DNA from: Smallanthus sonchifolius
Lineage: Eukaryota; Streptophyta; Magnoliopsida; Asterales; Asteraceae
Length of the DNA stretch: 64,000 bases
Reading direction: 5' to 3'
NCBI GenBank assembly: GCA_023525975.1
Contig: CM042023.1
Coordinates: 19,827,501-19,891,500, forward strand
Under the pieces are notes generated by a model that was not told the DNA's origin, did not search any database, and was given only the letters and a program-made list of their open reading frames with translations. Positions within the stretch are counted from its first letter, which is position 1, and each line of letters begins with the position of its first letter. This document shows, in pieces, positions 1-10,680 of this stretch. The position numbers and the translations under genes are program-made.

Positions 1-1019
1 TGGTTGTTGACTATAACCGCCTCTCGGTTTGGACTATTTTTTGCGGCTAGAACCGCCTCTCGGTTTTGAAACTTTTTTGGACTCCATTGTATTTTTATGT
101 AAAGAATAGAGGAGAAACAACGTATTTTTTGTGTATTGAGTAGAATAATTGGATATGTATTTATAGGGGTTAATTTTTTTTATTTTTTATTTTGTAACGG
201 CTATATAGCCGTTCAACGGCTAGTTAACGTCTACATTTCCAAACCTTTCAGCGGCTTACCATACCCGTGATCGATACCCGCCACCAAGTACCCGCTGTTA
301 CCTGTCATGCTTGCGACGGTGTACCCACTAACCCGCCAAGTACCCGAGTCGTACCCGAGCACCACTCCCACCACCATAAGGGAAAAAAAAACATATTAAA
401 AGTCAAACATAACAGTTAAGCATGTCAGTCAAGATTGACATCTGGTCCAACCATAGACTTCGGCAACTACCAATAGCATTCTGCCACGTCAGCACAACCC
501 GCTCGACGCTTCATCTACGGCTGATTAACCGCTGACTACTGGACAACATCAATTAAAAATATCCAACTACACCACCACCTGCCTCTATTCATTGTACATC
601 GACTATTGACCTCTGTTTGTTTGAAGATCTAACTCATAAACCCTAAAATTTTCTTGATTTTTAAACCTTCAATTGGGGTTGGTTTTGTTCCCTTCTGTCA
701 GCTCATAAAACATCCAGATACCTGCCACATGCACCCATAAGTGTAAGTTTTGTACTTTTGTGAAGGGTTAATTATTGAACACGTTATGGGAAATCAAGTT
801 TCTTTCGATTACTTTATTGGGAACTTTTGATTATTCGTATTTCAATTCACCACGAGATTTGGGATCTACTTTTGATTAGGAATATAGTTTCTTTCATATT
901 ATTGCTTTTTGGGCCGTTTTTGTTACATATTTTATTTGCACACCAAGTGTTCGGAGAAATGCCTCAGTGAGTTCAGAGCATTTCTGGGACTCAAAACTGT
1001 GTGTATCAAGTATTTTGTT
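1..1019. other. Intergenic DNA and 5' flank/leader of the EXO70 gene
   Basis: No gene is visible. A 16-bp sequence, AACCGCCTCTCGGTTT, occurs twice 36 bp apart (15-30 and 51-66), followed by an AT-rich stretch with self-complementary AACGGCTATATAGCCGTT near 196-213. This looks like the edge of a transposable element that starts outside the window. From about 560 to 1019 the DNA becomes pyrimidine-rich and plausibly contains the promoter and leader of the gene starting at 1020, but I see no clear TATA box. Confidence 0.4.
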
Positions 1020-3005
1020 ATGGGAAGTTGTAACCCCATGATGGAGGCACTGGAAGAGGAGAAATTGATAGCTGCTGCTAGGCTAATTTTAAGGGAATTG
1101 GAGTCCAACAAGAAGTTATCTACTGAAGCAGTTAGAATCTTGGAAGATTTAGGCGCGCGATTGGCGGCCATGGCGAAGATCAGTGAAACTGGAGATAAGG
1201 AAGAAGATGGGGATGAAGAATTGAGTGATATGAAGGGGCGGGTTGATTCGATACGTGATAAGGTTATGACGTGGGAGGTTGGTCAATCTATGATATGGGA
1301 TTCTGGGCCTGATGAAGCTAAGGAGTATTTGCAGGCGGTGGATGAGGTTAGAAGGTTAATTGAGAGATTAGAGGGTCTGAATCCGAGTAAAAACAGTGAA
1401 GAACATGAGGTTTTGAGAAAGGCTAATGATGTTCTTCAGACATCCATGGCCAGAATTGAGGAGGAATTCAAGCATATGCTTGTTCATAATAGGCAAAACT
1501 TTGAGCCTGAACGGTTTTCCTTTCGGTCTACTGAAGATGATGGGTTAGATGATAGTTCAAGATTCTCTTTTGGGGATGATTTGGGGGATGATTCGATTCA
1601 AAGAGATAGTATAAGCCGAGGGTCCGAGGTTTTCATCATGGATTTGGTCAATCCTAGTGTTATTCCTGATCTGAAAAACATTGCTAAATTGATGTTTGAT
1701 TCAAATTACAATAAAGAATGTTCTCAAGCTTTCATCAGTGTCCGTAAAGATGCTTTAGATGATTGCTTATATATTCTTGAAGTAGAAAAAACGAGCATTG
1801 AAGATGTTTTGAAAATGGAATGGGCTACGTTGAATTCCAAGATCAGAAGATGGACGAAAGCATTGAAAGTCTTTGTAAGGATTTATCTTGCAAGTGAGAA
1901 GTCTTTGTGTGAGCAGATTTTTGGTCAAAGTGAGTCCGTAGCCTCATTCTGTTTTGCAGAGTCATCAAAAGCTTCAATCTTGCAACTTCTAAATTTTGCA
2001 GAAGCGATTGCGGTTGGAACCCACCAACCCGAAAAATTGCTCAGGATTCTAGACATGTATGAAGTTTTAGTAGATCTTACACCAGATATCGAGTCATTTT
2101 ATCCTGATGAATATGGATCATATTTAAGAACCGAATTCCAAGATGTGCTCACTCGAGTTGGTGATTGTGTTACTTCAACATTTCTTGATTTCAAGAACGC
2201 AGTGGGGTCCAACGTGTCAAATGCGGCTTTTCCTGGAGGTGGGATCCACCATCTCACTCGTTATGTGATGAATTACATTCGTACCCTTATCGAGTATAGT
2301 TATTCCCTAAATACTCTTCTAAAGGACCATGGAGAAGATCAAGATCAAGATTCATCATCCTCACTAGACACAAATCCCGCCTTTGAAGATGATAACATCA
2401 ATGAGAACTCAAGTTTATCTCCAATGGGGAGGCATTTCCGATCACTAATGTTGATTCTTGAATCCAACCTCGAGGAAAAATCAAGATTATACAGAGAAGA
2501 AGCATTGAGACACCTATTCTTGATGAATAATATCCATTACATGGCTGAAAAAGTCAAAGGGTCAGAGCTAAGAACCGTGCTTGGTGATAACTGGATCCGA
2601 AAACATAACTGGAAATTTCAGCAACACGCGATGAGTTATGAAAGATCCACATGGAGCTCAATCTTGAATTTGCTTAGAGATGAGGGGCTTTATCATTCAG
2701 GTAATTCAGGTTCAGGTTCAATCTCCAAGACTCTTCTTAAAGATAGGCTGCAGGGGTTCTACACTGCATTTGAAGAAATTTACAAAAGTCAAACTGGATG
2801 GTCAATACCAAATAGTCAACTTTGTGAAGATCTCAGGATCTCAATGTCACTTAAGGTGATTCAAGCGTATCGAACTTTTGTTGGTAGGCATGCAAATAAT
2901 ATCAGTGAAAAGTATATCAGGTATAGTGCTGATGATCTTGAGAATTATCTCTTGGATCTGTTTGAGGGTTCTCCAAGATCATTACACAGTTTCCATAGAA
3001 AGTGA
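1020..3005 (+). CDS. EXO70: Exocyst complex component, EXO70 family
   Basis: Encodes 661 residues with no interruption, consistent with the single-exon structure of many plant EXO70 genes. EXO70 binds plasma-membrane phosphoinositides and tethers secretory vesicles as part of the octameric exocyst; plant paralogues serve polar growth, autophagy-linked transport and immunity. The N-terminal third is an acidic, coiled-coil-rich part. The EXO70 fold begins near residue 205, after the linker ending in the QRDSISRGSE segment, and includes the hallmark HHLTRYVMNYI and a C terminus ending in LFEGSPRSLH. The frame is open from an ATG at 909, but I chose 1020 because the 37 extra residues are Cys/aromatic-rich and unlike the family; 1038 or 1041 are alternative starts. 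Length fits the B/D/E-type paralogues (about 600-690 residues), but I cannot assign the subgroup securely. Confidence 0.93.
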   Translation: MGSCNPMMEALEEEKLIAAARLILRELESNKKLSTEAVRILEDLGARLAAMAKISETGDKEEDGDEELSDMKGRVDSIRDKVMTWEVGQSMIWDSGPDEAKEYLQAVDEVRRLIERLEGLNPSKNSEEHEVLRKANDVLQTSMARIEEEFKHMLVHNRQNFEPERFSFRSTEDDGLDDSSRFSFGDDLGDDSIQRDSISRGSEVFIMDLVNPSVIPDLKNIAKLMFDSNYNKECSQAFISVRKDALDDCLYILEVEKTSIEDVLKMEWATLNSKIRRWTKALKVFVRIYLASEKSLCEQIFGQSESVASFCFAESSKASILQLLNFAEAIAVGTHQPEKLLRILDMYEVLVDLTPDIESFYPDEYGSYLRTEFQDVLTRVGDCVTSTFLDFKNAVGSNVSNAAFPGGGIHHLTRYVMNYIRTLIEYSYSLNTLLKDHGEDQDQDSSSSLDTNPAFEDDNINENSSLSPMGRHFRSLMLILESNLEEKSRLYREEALRHLFLMNNIHYMAEKVKGSELRTVLGDNWIRKHNWKFQQHAMSYERSTWSSILNLLRDEGLYHSGNSGSGSISKTLLKDRLQGFYTAFEEIYKSQTGWSIPNSQLCEDLRISMSLKVIQAYRTFVGRHANNISEKYIRYSADDLENYLLDLFEGSPRSLHSFHRK

Positions 3006-3249
3006 TTTCATTAGCTTTTGTGTTCATCTTTTTGTTCAAATATCTTGTGTTGTTGTTTGTGAATCTTTTTCAAGTTACAATTGTTACCTTTTGTATTGTA
3101 AGTTGTATATTTTATGAATTTGTAAACTTAGGTCTTTGCTGACTTGTACTTTGAGTTTTGTGCTACAATAATTTAAGACATCAATTTCAAGTCCAATCAT
3201 ATGAAAGTCAGAAGTCAAACAATGGTGGGGTTGATTATTTTGGAGAAAT

Positions 3250-3365
3250 ATCTAAAAGCTTTCGAACTCCTTGGGGTTGTTTGTGTAGACTGATGTACGA
3301 GCCTCCCCTAGTGGGACGTGCCTGTTGAGCCCACGCCGTTCAAAAAAAAAAATCTAAAAGCTTTC
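3250..3365 (+). mobile_element. Short retroposon (5'-truncated SINE or LINE tail) with target-site duplication
   Basis: A GC-rich body of about 77 bp (3264-3340) ends in an 11-base poly(A) tract (3342-3352). It is flanked by the 14-bp direct repeat ATCTAAAAGCTTTC (3250-3263 and 3352-3365). Poly(A) plus a long duplication is the signature of LINE-mediated retroposition. No tRNA-type promoter boxes are visible, so it is probably 5'-truncated. It lies about 250 bp beyond the EXO70 stop codon, in or just after the 3' UTR. Confidence 0.75.
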
Positions 3366-3642
3366 CGGTTTCTAGATATTAATGTTCCCAATAAATAAAA
3401 ATAAAATATCTATCAATTTAAAACCTAAAAGATAAGGTTTTAATGCTTTTGTTTGGACTTTAGGAGTCACAGAAGTAAATTTTGTGAATCAAAAGTCAAA
3501 ATTGTAAGACGGGAGTCTAAAAGAGTCTACTGAAAAAGTCAACATTGAAATGTTTGACGTAATCTAAGAAAAGAACAAGGTGGTGACATTAATAGATTAA
3601 TCCCGGTTTTGCAATCTTTAATGTTAAATTAAAGTTTAATTT

Positions 3643-3824
3643 ATATGAAAAAGCCGACCCTTATAGCAATTGGGGGATCACGACGGGGACAGGGTCCGGG
3701 GACGGCGGCGTCTCCGGTTGAGGAAGAGGTTGCCCTGGTGGACTAAGTGGGGGGGTTCCCCGAGTCACACCAGGCTACAGCGTGTGGGCTGAAGCCCTAG
3801 CACACAGTCAAAAATATGAAAAAG
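3643..3824 (+). mobile_element. Candidate short retroposon between 11-bp repeats
   Basis: A GC-rich block of about 160 bp in AT-rich surroundings is bounded by the direct repeat ATATGAAAAAG (3643-3653 and 3814-3824). The body ends in GTCAAAA, which resembles a short A-rich tail. I see no convincing A and B boxes. A chance repeat in AT-rich DNA cannot be excluded. Confidence 0.45.
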
Positions 3825-4030
3825 ACCGGCCCCACAGCAAAAAAGAAGGAACTATTCAGATTTTTTCGAGAATAAATCATTCTGTTAATAGATCTTGTCT
3901 TGTTCATCAATCTTCGAAGAATGCGGCGTACACAAGTTAAGAAACATTAATTTAACATAAATTAGCATTTATAAATGTAAAGTCAATATTTTAATACTTA
4001 AAGAAACAATAATTTAACATAAGTTTTACT

Positions 4031-4320
4031 TTTTTTTTTGAACGGGCGAGGATTTCATAAAAAAAACAGAACTAGCAAGACGCTAGAACCGAGGATAATA
4101 CACCCGAAAAAACATCAAACTAGCTAAAATTTAAAATTACATCAATCCAATCCCTTCTAACGGCTCCAGCTTTGATCTATTTTTAATCCATAAAAAACCT
4201 AGGTTTTTGATATCTTCCAATCTGTAGATGGAAGGTTTTTTCTTGGAGAAGATAATTTCGTTTGTGACAATGGCCCTAACCATCTTGCTTTTTTTGGATT
4301 CTCTGAGTTTTGAATAACCA
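4031..4320 (-). mobile_element. 3' tail of a LINE (non-LTR retrotransposon)
   Basis: On the minus strand a short open stretch (4283 down to 4137) encodes the extreme C terminus of a plant LINE reverse transcriptase protein, recognisable by LEDIKNLGFLWIKNRSK, then a stop and a 3' UTR running into poly(A), seen as poly(T) at 4031-4039. Everything upstream of the last ~50 codons is missing, as usual for 5'-truncated LINE copies. Confidence 0.75.
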
Positions 4321-5020
4321 TGTGACTCTCTTGATCTAATGGTTGGATTGCTTTGCTTCTAAACACATGGTAGTGAGTTCGACTCCGACTGCATGTTATT
4401 TTTATTTGATATTTTGTTTACCTTTTCCTTCTCTAATAAGTATTTATGAATTTTTTTTACCTTTTCCTCCTCTAATAAATATTTTTCTTGTTATTTTCTA
4501 ATGTATATTAGAAATGTTTTCTTTACTTTCTTTTCTGTAATAACTATTTTTCTATGACTTTTGTTTTAATTTATTATTATTATTATTTTAATCTTTATGT
4601 TCTTTAACCTTTATTTTTTTTACCATTAACATAAAACACATGCCTACATCTTTTTGGGCATGGTACCGTTTATCATTTAGTTGTACATGGGAGCTTTACC
4701 CGCTGCGCCGTGTAGGACAAAATGGAACTCAAGACCGATGGTTTAGTTAACCATTCTCTAAAACTGATTTTTGTGGTAATAAAAAAATTTCATAGTAGTA
4801 TATGTAAACACGTATCTATACTTATCTTTTGGTATTATCGTAACCGGTCTCGGTATTCGTTTTTATGGTTTTTTTCCGATATAACATATTATTGTTTCTT
4901 TTCAAATATAATGTTTTATAAAATTCTGAATATATCGTTACGATTCACTTTTTTTATCTACGTTTCGATATAAGTTTTATTAAAAACTGGACTGCTGCAA
5001 CGCGCGGGATAACCAACTAG
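4321..5020 (+). mobile_element. Helitron-like element ending CTAG, with tRNA-like module
   Basis: The right end has a small GC-rich palindrome (CAACGCGCGGG region near 4999-5008), a short spacer, then CTAG (5017-5020) followed by T, which matches a Helitron 3' terminus. Upstream (about 4340-4395) is a tRNA-like pair of boxes, TCTAATGGTTGGATTG and GAGTTCGACTCC, followed by T-rich low-complexity DNA. The same arrangement recurs near 19.55-19.81 kb and on the minus strand near 49.8-50.1 kb. The 5' boundary is uncertain and no protein is encoded. Confidence 0.45.
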
Positions 5021-7085
5021 TTTATAGTAAACGGAAGAGTAACATCTAAGAAAATAATATTCTAATATGATTTCAACTTATTTTTATGATATCCAATAGC
5101 CATTTATAACATTTTCCCTTATATACCTATTAATTAAACCATATCTTGTGACAACTTTAACCGATAAAATCCAATGGTTAAAGTTGAGGTAACAAGTACC
5201 TTGGTAAATAATTTCGCAAGGTTCCCACTTGAACTAAGTCGTTAAACTATAATACTGCTAATTTTCTGTCTCTCACGAGTGAAGAACCATGATACTATAT
5301 GTTTGGTTTTGTCATCTTTGGTGTATGTTTCTTTAAGGCAAGTAATGCATGCTACATTCATGTCAACGGCTCTATTCCAGAAGAAATACCACAAGATCCA
5401 TGAATATGTTGTTCATCGTGGACTAACACAAATGATTAGATGGAGTGACTATGGTTGTTTTCTTTATGGTACAACAATAAATAATGCGACAACTATAGTA
5501 TTTTTGGTTTGATGCCAAATAATATGGAGATAAGTCGTATATATCCCACGTCTACAAAAACAACTAAACATGTTTTAGATGAGCTGGGAGAAAAGGGGGT
5601 GGTGTTCACTACCGGCCCCGTTGGTCAGCTAAGCCTCTCTGCGGCAAAACTGTGAGTACACTGTATAGCCTAACAGGTAATGCCTCCACTTCTACCAAGT
5701 TTATTTTAGTGCATTATGTCATACCTTACCACTTGTTCTTGCCTTCTTGGTAGTCTATTTTTTGTTTTGGGGCATAAGATGAATAACATGGTGAAAATAG
5801 GAGTTTGACACCGGTAGATCTTACAGGTCCGTCAAAATAGTTGTTCGTGAGTTTAGAGTTTTAACTCTATTTAATTTTTGAGCCCATTTCTTTCCCATTT
5901 CATGTTCATATTATATCCGTAAAGGGGCAATATGAGAACATTGTTCAAGAGATTGAAACCATTGCGCGTTCGTAAATTGAGAAGGTAAATTGTCTAAAAT
6001 TGGTGCATTTTCTTATGCTTGATACATATGAAAAAAGTGCCCCGGAATTATATTTCGCATTGAGCCCTAAAATGATTGAGCCGCTCCGACCTTATTGACA
6101 ATGTTAATAATGTCTTCATAACTATTTTAATATAAATAAGTTTTACCATCTATATGGCAACATATATTTTTTTAAGTTAATGCCTGTTGACTCCAATTGT
6201 GAATTTAAACTAAAACCGAATGAATTTTCATTCCTAGTTGTTACTCTCTATTTGAACTTTTATATTGATGACGTGTTATAAAAAGAAAAAATCTAGAAGT
6301 ATCCGTTACTTAAAATGATATATATTTATGTTGAAAGATTAAATAACATCTTAAAATAAATCACAATATTTTTTGTAACAAATAGTCAATATACTCTGTC
6401 TTTTTAACAATAATGTTTTGAAACATACATCAAAGACTCAGATCTAACTACGCTATGTTCACTCCCTCCCCCTCTTTTCTAGCGAAACGAAGGAACATGG
6501 TGGCTTAAATCACCTGATTCCCCTGATAGATATTCGTCGCTAAGTTTACCTTCTATTAAACAAGTGTTCCATCAAAATTAAACTTAATTAAAAACTAAAC
6601 TTTTTTAAAACAAATTCTTTTCTCCCTCTCAAAATCCACTTATTTTGTTTCGGATTATCACAATTTCAAATCAAGAATTGAATTTGTGGGACACAAGAGT
6701 ATTAATATTCCTAAAACATCAAAATCATAGTAGTCAAGTTTTAACACATCAAATCACTCTCTTGCTAACTCATAACAATTTCCAGATGACATTTAATTCC
6801 AACGTTACTTATTGAGGGGGTTGAAATCAACAAAAACCAAAGAAGAAGGTCCAAATCTAAAATCACAAAATTTCCAAACATTTGACTTCTTTTTCCCTTT
6901 CCAAAATTACCCCAAAACACAGAGAAGGAAAATGGATCGAAAGGCTAAAACTCCGTCTCCCCTGCTGTCTTTTCCAAAAGCACAAAATTAGGGTTTGAAC
7001 AAAACCCTCTTTAACGGAAAACACAGATCTCTTAATCAATTTCCCCAAGATTCAATTTTTACACACCCCTTTTAGGGTTCCACCA
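5021..7085. other. Intergenic DNA upstream of the receptor kinase, with a possible exon fragment
   Basis: Mostly AT-rich with no confident gene. An exon-like stretch at about 5569-5652 is open in one frame (ends ...SLSAAKL) and runs into GTGAGT, a good splice donor; I do not recognise the peptide. The last 250 bp, rich in A and CT runs, are the likely leader and promoter of the gene at 7086; no clear TATA box. Confidence 0.4.
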
Positions 7086-10000
7086 ATGGGTCGTCTTCAG
7101 AAACCCTTGAACCGCATGCTACTCCTCTGGGTCTTCTTCACCTTTCACCGTTACGACGCCGTTTCCGGCAACGATTCGGACAAATCGGCGCTCCTTGAGT
7201 TCAAAAGCTCCGTTTCCGACCCGTCCGGAGTGCTACAAAGCTGGAGGGGAAGCAATTCGGATGTATGCTCGTGGGTTGGAGTCTTTTGCGGGTCGAATTA
7301 TCGGGTTGTGGGTCTTAATATTACTGGTGGAGGTAACTCGGGCTCTTTTACTTGTACCAAATATGATCAGTTTCAGTTATATGGGTTTGGGATTAGGAAA
7401 AATTGTGTGAATTTAAATGCTAAATTGATTGGTAAATTCACTAAATTGTCAGCTGCCATCTCTAAACTTTCAGAAATTACGGTTTTGTCACTCCCATTTA
7501 ATGATTTAAGTGGTGAAATTCCTATTGAAATTTGGGGGATGAAGAAGTTGGAAGTGATTGATCTTGAAGGGAATATGATTAGTGGGAATTTAAACTTCAA
7601 TTATATGAATTTGGAGAGAATCAAGGTTCTTAATTTAGGGTTTAATCAGATATCAGGGGAAATACCCAATTCACTATCAAACATGAAGAAGCTGCAGATT
7701 TTGAATTTAGCAGGGAATCGTATAAATGGGTCGGTTCCAAGATTCTTTAATGAGTTTAAAGATTTACGGGGGTTGTACTTGTCGTTCAATCAGCTTTCGG
7801 GGAAGATCCCGAGTGAGATAGGGTATGGTTGTGAGAATCTTGAGCATTTAGAACTGGCTGTGAATTTCTTGCTTGGAGGTATTCCGACCAGTTTGTCAAA
7901 CTGTAGTAAATTGCGATCGGTTTTATTGTATTCAAATATGCTCCAAGAAGAAATCCCGGTTGAGCTTGGTCGGCTTAGAATGCTGCAAGTTTTGGATGTT
8001 TCAAGAAACAGTCTTAGCGGGCAGATACCTCGAGAGATTGGAAATTGTACTGAAATGTCGGTTCTCGTGTTGTCAAACTTGTTTAACCCGATCCCGAATG
8101 TCGGCAGTTCTGATGGTGAGTTTATGCAAAGCGAATTAGCGCGTTCTGAAGAAGAGTATAATTATTTTCAAGGTAAGTTGCCTTTGGAAATTACCGCTTT
8201 GCCCAAGCTGAAGATGTTATGGGCTCCAAGAACTTCTTTGGAGGGTAGTTTTCCAACTAACTGGGGCGGTTGTAAAGCCTTGGAAATGGTAAACTTGGCT
8301 CAGAACTTATTCACTGGTGAGATCCCAAAGGGGTTAAGTGTGTGCAAGAAGTTGACTTTTCTTGATTTGAGCTCAAACAAGTTGACCGGAGAGCTTAGTG
8401 ATGAACTTCTGGTTCCTTGTATGACTTTGTTTGATGTTAGTAAGAATCGTTTATCAGGGCCAATTCCGTCTTTTCGTTACACTGTCTGTGAACCATTGGA
8501 CCCGTCATCAGTATATTCAAGGTATTTTGCATTTCAAGCTGCAAAAGATGGTGAAAGTGGGAATCTTGCAATAATTCATAATTTTGGCGGGAACAACTTC
8601 ACGGGGGCGTTGAGTTCGATCCCGGTTGCACCGGGAAGAATAAGAAAGGATTCTGTTTATTTGTTTCTTGCAGGTGAAAACAGGCTCACGGGTCGGTTTC
8701 CTGGAGTTCTGTTTGATAAGTGTTCTGAATTTGAAGCAATGGTTGTTAATGTAAGCTCTAACGGGCTTTCTGGTGAGATCCCATCAAATATTGGTCAAAT
8801 TTGCAGATCTTTGAGGGTTTTAGACGCTTCTGGGAATCAAATAGCGGGAATTCTTCCTCTTAGTTTTGGTGAATTGGGTTCTCTTGTTGCTCTTAATTTG
8901 AGCCAGAACATGTTACACGGAGTAATACCCGTCAACTTTAGCAAGATTAAGGATCTAAAGAACCTCTCGTTATCAAACAACAATCTTACGGGCCCGATTC
9001 CCGTGAGTTTAGGAAAGTTGGAATCTTTAGAAGTTCTTGAACTCTTTTCAAACTCGCTATCTGGAGAAATCCCAGAGAATCTTGTTAATTTAAGAAACTT
9101 AACCGTTCTTTTGCTCAACAACAACCGGCTTTCTGGGCAGATTCCATCTGGGTTTACGAACACTTCAAGAATGATGAAATTCAACGTGTCGTTTAATGAA
9201 TTGGCAGGCCCGTTGCCGGTGGCAGCCTCATCTTCAGGACAACAAGCAAATGAAGCCGTTACAACCGGGGGCGATTTTGTAAATTACTCCGAATCTTCAA
9301 CCCCATCACCGGAAGGTGGGAACAAAAACGGGAACTTTAATTCGATCGAGATTGCTTCGATAACATCTGCTTCAGCTATATTTGCAGTTCTTTTAGCTCT
9401 AATTGTTCTGTTTTTCTGTACCCGGTGGCGGCCCAAGTCCGTGGCCCACGGGCCGACCCAAAAGGAAGTTACCCTGTTTACCGATATGCGGGTACCATTG
9501 ACTTTTGATGGCGTGATACAATCGACTGGTAACTTCAATGCTAGCAATTGTATCGGAAATGGTGGATTCGGGGCTACATATAAAGCCGAGATCTCCCCTG
9601 GATTCCTGGTGGCGATAAAACGACTGGCGGTAGGACGGTTTCAAGGCGTGCAACAGTTCGACGCGGAGATCAAAACCTTAGGGCGGCTCCGCCACCCGAA
9701 CCTCGTGACACTAATCGGATACCACGCGAGTGAAACCGAAATGTTCCTAATCTACAACTATCTACCCGGTGGAAACTTAGAAAGGTTCATACAAGAACGA
9801 TCAACACGAGCCGTTGATTGGCGGATCCTTCACAAGATCGCATTAGATGTTGCTCGTGCACTCGCGTATCTTCATGATCAATGTGTCCCTCGTGTTCTTC
9901 ATCGCGATGTGAAACCGAGCAACATCTTGTTAGACGATGATTTAACCGCTTACTTATCCGACTTCGGGTTGGCTCGGCTTCTGGGAACGTCGGAGACTCA

Positions 10001-10376
10001 CGCCACCACCGGAGTGGCCGGAACTTTCGGTTACGTGGCGCCGGAATACGCGATGACATGTCGTGTGTCGGATAAAGCCGACGTGTACAGCTACGGCGTG
10101 GTGCTTCTCGAGCTGTTATCCGACAAAAAGGCGTTAGACCCGTCTTTTTCGTCGTATGGAAACGGGTTTAATATCGTTGGGTGGGCGTTAATGTTACTCC
10201 GAGAAGGACAGGCTCGGGATTTCTTCACGGCGGGGTTGTGGGATGCTGGGCCGCATGATGACCTGGTGGAGGTGTTGCATCTTGCGGTTGTTTGCACGGT
10301 GGATTCTTTGTCGACGAGGCCCACTATGAGGCAAGTGGTATGGCGGTTGAAGCAGCTTCAACCGCCGTCGTGTTGA
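7086..10376 (+). CDS. RPK2: LRR receptor-like serine/threonine kinase, RPK2 (TOADSTOOL2) type
   Basis: An uninterrupted frame of 1096 residues. Order: signal peptide (about 1-25); LRR N-terminal cap with the CSWVGVFC cysteine motif near residue 65; roughly 20 leucine-rich repeats with an irregular insert in the middle; a Pro/Ser-rich juxtamembrane stretch; one transmembrane helix (about 756-778); and a kinase domain. Kinase motifs are complete: GNGGFG loop from residue 824, VAIK lysine 845, HRD 939-941, DFG 959-961 and APE near 986. It is therefore an RD-type, probably active kinase. RPK2 proteins act at the plasma membrane in meristem, anther and embryo patterning, partly in CLE-peptide signalling. 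Arabidopsis RPK2 is slightly longer (about 1150 residues). Identification rests on overall layout and the kinase-domain sequence; a close RPK1/RPK2 paralogue is possible. Confidence 0.93.
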   Translation: MGRLQKPLNRMLLLWVFFTFHRYDAVSGNDSDKSALLEFKSSVSDPSGVLQSWRGSNSDVCSWVGVFCGSNYRVVGLNITGGGNSGSFTCTKYDQFQLYGFGIRKNCVNLNAKLIGKFTKLSAAISKLSEITVLSLPFNDLSGEIPIEIWGMKKLEVIDLEGNMISGNLNFNYMNLERIKVLNLGFNQISGEIPNSLSNMKKLQILNLAGNRINGSVPRFFNEFKDLRGLYLSFNQLSGKIPSEIGYGCENLEHLELAVNFLLGGIPTSLSNCSKLRSVLLYSNMLQEEIPVELGRLRMLQVLDVSRNSLSGQIPREIGNCTEMSVLVLSNLFNPIPNVGSSDGEFMQSELARSEEEYNYFQGKLPLEITALPKLKMLWAPRTSLEGSFPTNWGGCKALEMVNLAQNLFTGEIPKGLSVCKKLTFLDLSSNKLTGELSDELLVPCMTLFDVSKNRLSGPIPSFRYTVCEPLDPSSVYSRYFAFQAAKDGESGNLAIIHNFGGNNFTGALSSIPVAPGRIRKDSVYLFLAGENRLTGRFPGVLFDKCSEFEAMVVNVSSNGLSGEIPSNIGQICRSLRVLDASGNQIAGILPLSFGELGSLVALNLSQNMLHGVIPVNFSKIKDLKNLSLSNNNLTGPIPVSLGKLESLEVLELFSNSLSGEIPENLVNLRNLTVLLLNNNRLSGQIPSGFTNTSRMMKFNVSFNELAGPLPVAASSSGQQANEAVTTGGDFVNYSESSTPSPEGGNKNGNFNSIEIASITSASAIFAVLLALIVLFFCTRWRPKSVAHGPTQKEVTLFTDMRVPLTFDGVIQSTGNFNASNCIGNGGFGATYKAEISPGFLVAIKRLAVGRFQGVQQFDAEIKTLGRLRHPNLVTLIGYHASETEMFLIYNYLPGGNLERFIQERSTRAVDWRILHKIALDVARALAYLHDQCVPRVLHRDVKPSNILLDDDLTAYLSDFGLARLLGTSETHATTGVAGTFGYVAPEYAMTCRVSDKADVYSYGVVLLELLSDKKALDPSFSSYGNGFNIVGWALMLLREGQARDFFTAGLWDAGPHDDLVEVLHLAVVCTVDSLSTRPTMRQVVWRLKQLQPPSC

Positions 10377-10680
10377 TGGAATGTAATATTAGTATTGATT
10401 ATGATTTGTAAATTGTTGTATATGTTTGTTGACGATGATCGGATTTGTGTAGATGAGGATTTGTTGTAACCGGGGCCGGTGTAATTTCTTGCTTCCTCGG
10501 TTATGTATAAGCATTTTAAAAGACAATTTTAATATTTGATTGAGTTAGTCATAAAAAAACAATACTTTTTTATTTTTAATTTAACTTAATTTTAATATAT
10601 TAAATTTTCTTAGTTTATTAAAAATGTATTTTAAAGTTTTCGAGCTTGTTTAAAATGAAATCTAAATACGTTTTTCTTAG

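Noticed and set aside
909..1019. N-terminal extension of the EXO70 frame from ATG 909
   Set aside because: The extra 37 residues are Cys- and aromatic-rich and unlike EXO70 N termini; the family-like sequence begins at or just after 1020.
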